From DATFMP01 sp041477795 (GTDB taxonomy: Bacteria; SAR324; JACQKK01), in NCBI GenBank assembly GCA_041477795.1, contig JBGOUY010000115.1, positions 1 to 12,513 on the forward strand: 12,513 nt of DNA, given 5' to 3'. Positions 8,232-12,513 of this stretch are shown piece after piece (positions within the stretch are counted from its first letter, which is position 1; each line of letters starts with the position of its first letter). A program made the translations under genes and the position numbers. Below the pieces are notes generated by a model. That model ran no database searches, was not told the origin of the DNA, and saw nothing but the letters and a program-made list of their open reading frames with translations.

Positions 8232-9250
8232 AGCACCAGCTCGGCCATCAGGCGCAGCACGGCCGGCGTGGCATCGCGCAGGTTGAGCGTGGTGATGGGG
8301 GCCTTGCGCCAGGGCTCCAGGCGCTCGGCGATGCGCTCGCGCGGCCCGCACAGCGCCAGCTCGTCCACCAGCGCATCGGGCACGGCGGCGACGGCCTCGG
8401 CCTTGCGGCCGTCCAGGTAGAGCGCCTGGATGCGGTCGGCGGCCTCCTCGTAGCCGTAGCGGCAGGCCAGGTCGTGGTAGAAGTTGCGCCCGCGCGCGCC
8501 CATCCCCCCAAGGTAGAGCGCCAGGCGCGGCTTGATCGTGTCGCGGCAGGCCTGCACGTCGTCCCCCAGCACCACGGACACCGAGGGGCAGATGTCCAGC
8601 TCGGCCAGGGACTTGCCGGCGCGGCGGCAGCCTTCCTCCAGGTGCGGGCGAAACACGTCGAAGCGCTCGGCGGAAAACTGCGTGGGAATCCAGCCGTCGG
8701 CGATCTCCGCGGCCAGGGCCGTGTTCTTGGGACCGATGGCGGCCAGGTAGATGGGCAGGTGCGGGCGCGGGTGCAGGATGCTCTTGAGCGGCTTGCCCAG
8801 GCCGGTGGCGTCCTGGCCCTGGTAGGGGATCGTGTAGTATTCGCCCGCGAACTCCAGCGGCGCCTCGCGCGCGAAGATCCTGCGCAGGATCGCCACGTAC
8901 TCGCGCGTGCGGCGCAGGATGCTGCCGTAGGCCACGCCGTGCCAGCCCTCCACCACCTGCGGGCCGCTCATGCCCAACCCCAGGATGAAGCGCCCGCCGG
9001 AGAGCGCGTCCAGCGTCATGGCGGTCATGGCCGTGTTGGCCGGCGTGCGCGCGGGCATCTGCAGGATGCCCGCGCCGAGCTGGATGCGCGAGGTGAGCGC
9101 GCCGGCCCACGCCAGCGGCGTCACGGCGTCCGAGCCGTAGCTCTCCGCCGTCCACACCACCTCGTAGCCCAGCCGCTCGGCTTCCTGCACCAGCGCGAAG
9201 TCCCAGGCGAGCGAGCCGCCCGAATAGCCCAGGATCAGTCCCAAGCGCAT
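8228..9250 (-). CDS. LLM-class (luciferase-like) F420-dependent oxidoreductase
   Basis: The 340-aa protein belongs to the bacterial luciferase-like TIM-barrel superfamily, most like the F420-dependent Rv3520c-type branch. Typical segments are VVWTAESYGSDAVTPLAWAG (31-50), TSRIQLGAGILQMPARTPAN (53-72), DALSGGRFILGLGMSGPQVVEGWHG (81-105) and the downstream PIYLAAIGPKNTALAAEIADGW (166-187). Members transfer hydride between coenzyme F420 (sometimes FMN) and organic substrates; neither cofactor nor substrate is proven here. The ATG at 9250 has GGGGAAA just upstream. Its stop overlaps the methyltransferase start, so the two form an operon and may act in one modification pathway. No F420 biosynthesis genes are visible. 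Confidence 0.92.
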   Translation of the reverse strand: MRLGLILGYSGGSLAWDFALVQEAERLGYEVVWTAESYGSDAVTPLAWAGALTSRIQLGAGILQMPARTPANTAMTAMTLDALSGGRFILGLGMSGPQVVEGWHGVAYGSILRRTREYVAILRRIFAREAPLEFAGEYYTIPYQGQDATGLGKPLKSILHPRPHLPIYLAAIGPKNTALAAEIADGWIPTQFSAERFDVFRPHLEEGCRRAGKSLAELDICPSVSVVLGDDVQACRDTIKPRLALYLGGMGARGRNFYHDLACRYGYEEAADRIQALYLDGRKAEAVAAVPDALVDELALCGPRERIAERLEPWRKAPITTLNLRDATPAVLRLMAELVL

Positions 9251-9447
9251 GCGATTTCCCCAGCTTGAACCATCTGCACGACGTCATGACCGACGAGCAG
9301 CCGACGCAGCGGCTCCCGCGGTGCGATGTCATCCGCGTTCACGCTCGCAACTTGTCGGCCGGTCGGTCAAGGGGCACCGCTCTCCTTAGCATGAACCGGC
9401 GGGCCGATTCATTCCACCCGCCCGCCGCGAACCATGGCCGGTGCGGT
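9251..9447. other. Intergenic gap between the oxidoreductase and nucleotidyltransferase genes
   Basis: About 200 bp without a credible gene. It should contain the promoter of the oxidoreductase-methyltransferase operon and the end of the nucleotidyltransferase transcript, but I see no clear promoter or terminator. Confidence 0.4.
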
Positions 9448-10026
9448 TCAAGTAGCTGTCGCTGGTGGAAAGACAGCGCCGTCGTGGAGCACGGCGACGC
9501 GATCCGGCTGCAGGGCGTCGGGGGCCAGCACGAAGTCTTCGTGCTGCCGGACGAATGGGGTGGCGCCGCAGCCCGGCGCGAGGCATTCGAGCTTGCCGCC
9601 CTTGGGGCAGGTGCCGAAGGTGCACAAGCGGCCCAGGTAGCGGTCGCTGCCGTGCTCCAGCAGGAACACGTCCAGTTGGTGGTGCGCCACGCCGACGTTC
9701 CGTTCCCGCAACAGGTCGTGCACGCACTGGCCCCGCGCGCGCCGCAGCTCGAGGATCTGGGTGAGGTCGCTCAGCCAGACGGCGATGTCCACGTCCTTGC
9801 ACTCGTGCAGGACGGCCACGCCCGCGCGGCGGAACTCGCGGAAACGCGGCACTGCCTCGACCAGGGGCTGGGCGACCGAACCGAAGAGGGCCACCTTTTC
9901 GACCCCGGGCACGTTCGCGAAGGCGCGCGCGGCGTACTCCGCCGCCAGCCGGAACTGCTGCTGGGGGCGCAGCATCCCCGCGTTGGTTTCGGCGATCTGG
10001 CGCCGGCTGGGCTTTCTGATGGGCAT
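9448..10026 (-). CDS. Nucleotidyltransferase-fold protein with C-terminal cysteine cluster
   Basis: The 192-aa protein has the core of a Pol-beta-type (MNT-like) nucleotidyltransferase. A helix precedes VALFGSVAQ (45-53) with the nucleotide-binding Gly-Ser. HECKDVDIAVWL (74-85) gives Asp78 and Asp80 (DxD), and QLDVFLLE (117-124) supplies the third carboxylate, Asp119. Four cysteines (135, 140, 148, 153) in LCTFGTCPKGGKLECLAPGC then form a likely zinc-binding knuckle, unusual for minimal MNT antitoxins. Its target is unknown: it could nucleotidylate protein or RNA, or be a small-molecule (for example aminoglycoside-type) transferase. All three metal ligands are present, so it should be active. 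It starts 30 bp after the nuclease gene on the same strand but is GC-rich like the host. Its ribosome site is weak. Confidence 0.75.
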   Translation of the reverse strand: MPIRKPSRRQIAETNAGMLRPQQQFRLAAEYAARAFANVPGVEKVALFGSVAQPLVEAVPRFREFRRAGVAVLHECKDVDIAVWLSDLTQILELRRARGQCVHDLLRERNVGVAHHQLDVFLLEHGSDRYLGRLCTFGTCPKGGKLECLAPGCGATPFVRQHEDFVLAPDALQPDRVAVLHDGAVFPPATAT

Positions 10027-10056
10027 GGCGACTTACGGCCATTGGGCGGTGGCCAC

Positions 10057-10944
10057 CTAATGCGGTGTGCGCCAAGTGCTTGTCACGCCAGCGTACCGTT
10101 CGATGTTCGGCGTCCAATTCAGAGGAATACGCTTCACGGTAGCCAAGCCCTGCAACAGGCTCCACTTGAAAGCTGAAAGTGGCTGCTCCGTGGTATACTC
10201 GGTTTGAGTGTCCGCATGCGCGAGCGTTCGAACGTATCCTTGGCCGGGAACGAATATCCCGTGAATGTGGGCGTCCCGGGAATCCTTTGTGAATTGCCGC
10301 GAGTGGTACATGAGGCTGTGTGCTAGGTCGCAGATATTCTTGTCCTTCGCTTCAATATTCCGATTCTCCAAATCAAATGCAAAGGCATACGCGCGGATCG
10401 CGATCATCGTTAGCGATGAATGGCCCGTTGCGAGATTCAATTCGCCTGTAGTTTCATTGCGGACCTGGACGAGCCGGTAATAATCGCGATTGCGCATTTC
10501 CCGAATGCGCCTGTTCATGTCCAGACAGGTAAGAACTGAATTGCTGCTCGCCTTGTCAATAGTCTCATCGTTGCTCGAAATCCGAAGACTTGTCTTTACC
10601 TCAAAATATGCGATCACCGACTCCAGAGGAAAGACGTCGCAGGACTCCAGCCGGGCGATCGGGCCGCCTCTGACTGCATCATAAATGATTATGTCCAACT
10701 GCGGGCTGGACGTGATCTGCCCATTCAATTCGCTGACGATGAACCCGGTGCTGATTCCGTATTCATCTGGCAACAATGAGCGCAGGAAGTCCCGCACGAC
10801 GCTTTCAAGCATCCTTCCCTTTTCACCCGGATGCTGAATCACGGCTCGGACTGCGTCGAGCTTTGCCTGTAACACCCGCTCCTGAGCTCGGTAGAATTCC
10901 AACACGTCGAAATTGGCATGTGACTTCATGGCTTCGCTCGCCAT
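10057..10944 (-). CDS. DUF6602-like protein, predicted PD-(D/E)XK nuclease
   Basis: The 295-aa protein shows the order of residues expected of the PD-(D/E)XK nuclease fold. An acidic helix GRMLESVVRDFLRSLLP (43-59, Glu47) is followed by PQLDIIIYD (81-89, Asp84) and the strand VIAYFEVKTSL (110-120) with Glu115 and Lys117. The sequence around these matches my memory of the uncharacterised DUF6602 family; DNA cleavage is inferred, not shown. The C-terminal half (about 140-295) has no motif I recognise. I favour the ATG at 10944 (weak GAG upstream); TTG at 10962 or ATG at 10929 are alternatives. The gene is near 50% GC by eye, against about 70% for its neighbours, a sign of recent acquisition. 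It precedes the nucleotidyltransferase gene by 30 bp. Confidence 0.75.
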   Translation of the reverse strand: MASEAMKSHANFDVLEFYRAQERVLQAKLDAVRAVIQHPGEKGRMLESVVRDFLRSLLPDEYGISTGFIVSELNGQITSSPQLDIIIYDAVRGGPIARLESCDVFPLESVIAYFEVKTSLRISSNDETIDKASSNSVLTCLDMNRRIREMRNRDYYRLVQVRNETTGELNLATGHSSLTMIAIRAYAFAFDLENRNIEAKDKNICDLAHSLMYHSRQFTKDSRDAHIHGIFVPGQGYVRTLAHADTQTEYTTEQPLSAFKWSLLQGLATVKRIPLNWTPNIERYAGVTSTWRTPH

Positions 10945-11110
10945 CTTTGATCTCGTAGTCAAATTGCCTGATTTGGCACTCTTTAACCCCTGCTTGTCTC
11001 ACCCTGCCGGCCTCTTGCCCTCGCCCTGACATCCCGCAGCTAGTGGTCCGCCAATCCCTGATCTTTGGGTTGTAAGGCCGCCGCGGGCGGCCGCGCTGGG
11101 GGCCTCCCCC

Positions 11111-11150
11111 GGCCCGCATCCTGCGGGCCGCCCCCTCCAAGGGAGGGGGC
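11111..11150. repeat. Two adjacent GC-rich hairpins
   Basis: GGCCCGCA (11111-11118) pairs with TGCGGGCC (11122-11129), and directly after it GCCCCCTCC (11130-11138) pairs with GGAGGGGGC (11142-11150). Both loops are 3 nt. The first hairpin recurs in reverse orientation near 12393-12411 (GCCCCGC-AGGAT-GCGGGGC), each followed on that strand by a G-rich run and GAGG(C/T)CCC. They belong to the same repeat families as the other hairpin clusters here. Confidence 0.65.
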
Positions 11151-11178
11151 CTGCACATGGGTCGGGGCAGCGCGCCTT

Positions 11179-11221
11179 CCCCTTCTCCCCTTGGAGAAGG
11201 GGGCGGGGGGATGAGGCCCCG
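11179..11221. repeat. Hairpin followed by GGGGGGATGAGGCCCCG motif
   Basis: A 10-bp stem pairs CCCCTTCTCC (11179-11188) with GGAGAAGGGG (11193-11202). The motif GGGGGGATGAGGCCCCG follows at 11205-11221 and differs by one base from the copy at 171-187. This is the second member of the dispersed family seen at the window start. Confidence 0.6.
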
Positions 11222-11366
11222 GGCGAGGCCGTGCACCGATTCGCTGCCGGTCCGCCTGGCCCGAAAGTTAGGGGTTGCTGAACCACTAGCCCCATCGCCC
11301 GCCCCCATTCCCTCGTCCCGGCCGTTCCGGAACCGACTCGTAATCCCTAACTCGTTGATCTCCCAG

Positions 11367-11439
11367 CGCCTCCGGAGGGACTCGAACCCCGACCGTCGGA
11401 TTCGGAATCTGAGGCTCTATCCACGTGAGCCACGGAAGC
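11367..11439 (-). tRNA. tRNA-Arg, anticodon CCG
   Basis: A full 73-nt cloverleaf can be drawn. The acceptor GCTTCCG/CGGAGGC has all 7 pairs (one G-U). The D-stem is GCTC/GAGC with a GG-containing loop. The anticodon arm carries loop TTCCGAA (anticodon CCG at 11405-11403), the variable loop is 4 nt, and the T-arm has TTCGAGT. The discriminator is G, and A20 in the D-loop agrees with arginine identity. Oddities are an A29-C41 mismatch in the anticodon stem, a C49-C65 mismatch at the base of the T-stem, and no encoded CCA. It would read CGG codons, common in this genome. It is probably functional, but a decayed copy cannot be excluded. Confidence 0.85.
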
Positions 11440-11800
11440 GTCACCCCAGCCTACACCGACGGGGCGCGGCTGTCCGCCGCGGCGGGCGCCGTCATACGGC
11501 GCCGCGGAGGGGCGGCTCGGTCGCCCGCGCCGCGCCGACCTCGGCGCGCAAGGCTGGCCGCCGCGCTGGACTTCCCGGTGGCGAAGTGGTATACATATGT
11601 ATCCGATTGGATGGCGTCGGCCTGCGCTGTTCGGGGAGGAGTGGCGGAGTGCGGGGCGCGCCGCGCGAGGCGGCCGTGGCCCCATCGCCCAAGGCGGCCG
11701 GGGAGCCTCGGAGCGAAATTTCCAAACGAACCCGATTCGGCACAAGCCGTCGATCGGGAGGGCCAATTGTGCGAGCGGCGCCCGGTGTGCAGATAAGGAG
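11440..11800. other. Gene-poor stretch between tRNA-Arg and higA
   Basis: About 360 bp with no credible coding sequence on either strand. The visible features are a GC-rich inverted repeat region around 11475-11510 and a 12-bp AT-rich perfect palindrome ATACATATGTAT (11591-11602). A promoter for the tRNA should lie just right of 11439, but none is obvious. Confidence 0.45.
11591..11602. promoter_or_regulatory. AT-rich 12-bp perfect palindrome, possible operator
   Basis: ATACATATGTAT is a perfect palindrome inside DNA of about 70% GC, flanked by GGT on the left and CCG on the right. Symmetric AT-rich sites of this type are often bound by dimeric repressors such as GntR-type regulators. No regulator gene is adjacent and no gene starts nearby, so function is speculative. 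Confidence 0.25.
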
Positions 11801-12103
11801 TCAGGCCGGCCGGCCCTCTGCGGATACGTAGCGCTTGACCGTGATGGAGCGCGCATGCTGGCGGATGTTCGCAACGTCGTAGGCAAGCTGCATCTGGAGC
11901 AGGTGGTTCATGTCGGGGCCGAATGCCTTCTCGATGCGCAGCGCCATTTCCGGCGAGAGCGCGGACTTGCCGGCGAGCAGGTCCGACAACGTGGCGCGGC
12001 GCACCTTCAGGATCGCCGCTGCCTTTGAGACGCTCAGGCCATGCGCCTCGATGATCTCGGTTCTGATCAGGTCCCCTGGATGGGGTGGGTTCTTCATGGC
12101 CAT
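11801..12103 (-). CDS. higA: HigA-family antitoxin (XRE-type helix-turn-helix)
   Basis: The 100-aa protein matches the HigA addiction-module antitoxin family. It opens MAMKNPPHPGDLIRTEIIEA, then has a helix-turn-helix at about 22-46 (GLSVSKAAAILKVRRATLSD), the signature ALSPEMALRIEKAFG (48-62), and ends LLQMQLAYDVANIR...RYV. HigA normally neutralises the mRNA-cleaving HigB and represses the higBA operon. The ATG at 12103 is set by AGGAGG five bases upstream; an in-frame ATG at 12097 is a less likely alternative, and a start at 12187 would run back over the toxin gene. It follows the higB remnant by 16 bp in the usual toxin-first order. Because higB is truncated, this looks like an orphan antitoxin, yet its own reading frame is intact. 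Confidence 0.92.
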   Translation of the reverse strand: MAMKNPPHPGDLIRTEIIEAHGLSVSKAAAILKVRRATLSDLLAGKSALSPEMALRIEKAFGPDMNHLLQMQLAYDVANIRQHARSITVKRYVSAEGRPA

Positions 12104-12119
12104 TCCCGCCTCCTGCCGC

Positions 12120-12230
12120 CTAATGGTAGTCGACCCAGTCAATGTCATTCGCGGTGTTGACCGCTTCGTCGTAGCGGAAAATGACACGCCAGTTTCCGGT
12201 CACGGTCAGACTCCAGAATCCCTGCAAGTC
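12120..12230 (-). pseudogene. higB: higB toxin remnant: last 36 codons only
   Basis: Translating the minus strand gives DLQGFWSLTVTGNWRVIFRY (the first 20 of 36 residues) and ending IDWVDYH, followed by TAG. This is the C-terminal third of the HigB/RelE-type toxin; family members of about 92 aa end with a GDxxGxWSxxVxGNWRxxFxx...DYH pattern. The preceding sequence should encode the rest of the RelE fold but becomes unrelated at 12229-12230, where a 52-bp direct repeat begins. The frame stays open into that repeat, so a short fusion could be made from a GTG, but it would lack the N-terminal fold. I infer an inactivated toxin gene. Confidence 0.75.
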
Positions 12231-12280
12231 CCCCACCCGCTTGCTCACCGCGCGGATCGGCTCCAGCCGGGACCGCTCCC
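12229..12280. repeat. 52-bp direct repeat, copy A, abutting the higB remnant
   Basis: This segment matches 12462-12513 at 51 of 52 positions in the same orientation, the one difference lying within GCTCACCGCG / GCTCACGGCG. Its left edge coincides with the point where higB homology stops. The match reaches the window end, so the true repeat may be longer. Confidence 0.9.
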
Positions 12281-12285
12281 CCCGG

Positions 12286-12309
12286 CCCCCTCTCCCACGG
12301 GAGAGGGGG
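12286..12309. repeat. 11-bp-stem hairpin, CCCCCTCTCCC type
   Basis: CCCCCTCTCCC (12286-12296) is followed after AC by its exact reverse complement GGGAGAGGGGG (12299-12309). It is the first hairpin of a cluster lying between the two copies of the 52-bp repeat. Confidence 0.8.
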
Positions 12310-12326
12310 AGACCGCCGTTGCGGTT

Positions 12327-12350
12327 GCCCCTCCCCCGTGGGGGAGGGGC
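12327..12350. repeat. 11-bp-stem hairpin, GCCCCTCCCCC type
   Basis: GCCCCTCCCCC (12327-12337) pairs with GGGGGAGGGGC (12340-12350) around a 2-nt centre. Further small inverted repeats follow: GCAGCGC/GCGCTGC near 12352-12369, GCCCCGC/GCGGGGC near 12393-12411 and GTCCGC/GCGGAC near 12427-12441. The whole 12281-12461 stretch is hairpin repeats without a credible gene. Confidence 0.75.
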
Positions 12351-12442
12351 GGCAGCGCGCCAGCGCTGCGGGGAGAGGTCCCCGCACCGGCAGCCCCGCA
12401 GGATGCGGGGCGGGGAGAGGTCCCGCGTCCGCCGAGCGGACC

Positions 12443-12511
12443 TCAGCCCGCCCGCCGGTATTCCCCCACCCGCTTGCTCACGGCGCGGATCGGCTCCAGC
12501 CGGGACCGCTC
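12443..12511 (-). CDS. Possible 3' end of a gene entering from beyond the window
   Basis: On the minus strand copy B reads in an open frame ERSRLEPIRAVSKRVGEYRR, then Ala-Gly and TGA at 12445-12443. The residue mix looks protein-like and the frame is open to the window edge, so this may be the C-terminal tail of an upstream gene whose end was copied into higB. With 22 residues I cannot identify a family, and it may be non-coding repeat sequence. Confidence 0.2.
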   Translation of the reverse strand, partial: ERSRLEPIRAVSKRVGEYRRAG

Positions 12512-12513
12512 CC
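12462..12513. repeat. 52-bp direct repeat, copy B, at window edge
   Basis: This is the second copy of the segment at 12229-12280, starting 233 bp downstream of it and differing at one base. It is cut by the window end, so neither its full length nor which copy is original can be told. Confidence 0.9.

Larger units (their letters stand above)
11039..11290. mobile_element. MITE-like element with about 30-bp imperfect terminal inverted repeats
   Basis: The left end (11039-11068) begins GCTAGTGGTCCGCCAATCCC. The right end (11261-11290), reverse-complemented, begins GCTAGTGGTTCAGCAACCCC. The two match at about 22 of 30 positions, including the outer nine. Between them lie only hairpins (11111-11129, 11130-11150, 11179-11202) and no transposase, so if it is mobile it would be non-autonomous. 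I could not see a target-site duplication. A further short piece, AATCCCTAAC at 11342-11351, resembles the inner part of the ends. The call rests on the inverted repeats alone. Confidence 0.45.

Noticed and set aside
9386..10165. Alternative minus-strand frame over the nucleotidyltransferase gene
   Set aside because: It is an Arg/Ala/Pro-rich shadow; the frame ending at 9448 carries a full set of nucleotidyltransferase motifs.
10823..11308. Minus-strand and plus-strand frames through the hairpin region right of the nuclease gene
   Set aside because: They run through inverted repeats, give Gly/Pro/Arg-rich translations and show no domain or ribosome site.
11632..11720. tRNA-Ser-like start (GGAGGAGTGGCGGAGTG)
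   Set aside because: The beginning resembles a serine tRNA, but there is no T-arm TTCGA(A/G)TC, no matching 3' acceptor strand and no anticodon arm downstream.
12145..12387. 80-codon minus-strand frame over the higB remnant
   Set aside because: It is out of frame with the HigB tail and consists largely of translated hairpin repeats.

Overview
The window is chromosomal DNA from a high-GC bacterium (mostly about 65-72% G+C by eye). Housekeeping genes occupy positions 350 to 9,250, and a looser accessory stretch follows. The phylum cannot be fixed from the sequence. An F420-type luciferase-like oxidoreductase argues for a lineage that makes coenzyme F420 (Actinomycetota, Chloroflexota, Methylomirabilota/Rokubacteria and similar). 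The lipoprotein, the weak Shine-Dalgarno sites and the many GC-rich hairpin repeats fit an uncultured environmental genome.

Housekeeping half. A near-consensus -10 box (276-281) probably drives rpmE (ribosomal protein L31) and prfA (release factor 1), both on +. These converge on carA (small subunit of carbamoyl-phosphate synthase, -), which has a PaaI-type hotdog thioesterase gene upstream on the same strand. The thioesterase gene is divergent from gcvT (glycine cleavage T protein, +). After gcvT comes a perfect 30-bp palindrome whose right arm has been expanded into about seven tandem 15-bp copies. A LytR_C-like lipoprotein gene (-) is divergent from lysA (diaminopimelate decarboxylase, +). 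lysA converges on a two-gene operon on -: an LLM/F420 oxidoreductase whose stop overlaps the GTG start of a SAM-dependent methyltransferase.

Accessory half. A nucleotidyltransferase-fold gene carrying four cysteines lies 30 bp downstream of a DUF6602-like PD-(D/E)XK nuclease gene (both -). The nuclease gene is visibly poorer in GC than everything around it and looks acquired. Next is a gene-free stretch with a MITE-like element of about 250 bp full of hairpins, a tRNA-Arg(CCG), and a further gene-poor stretch. The window ends with an intact higA antitoxin whose higB toxin partner keeps only its last 36 codons. The 5' part of higB is replaced by a 52-bp direct repeat and a cluster of hairpin repeats that runs to the window edge.

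The most interesting parts are the disrupted higBA locus with its direct repeat, the low-GC nuclease plus nucleotidyltransferase pair near the tRNA, and the several families of palindromic repeats. No complete new defence or mobile system can be demonstrated; the nuclease/nucleotidyltransferase pair is the best candidate for one. CRISPR arrays, transposase genes and phage genes are not seen.
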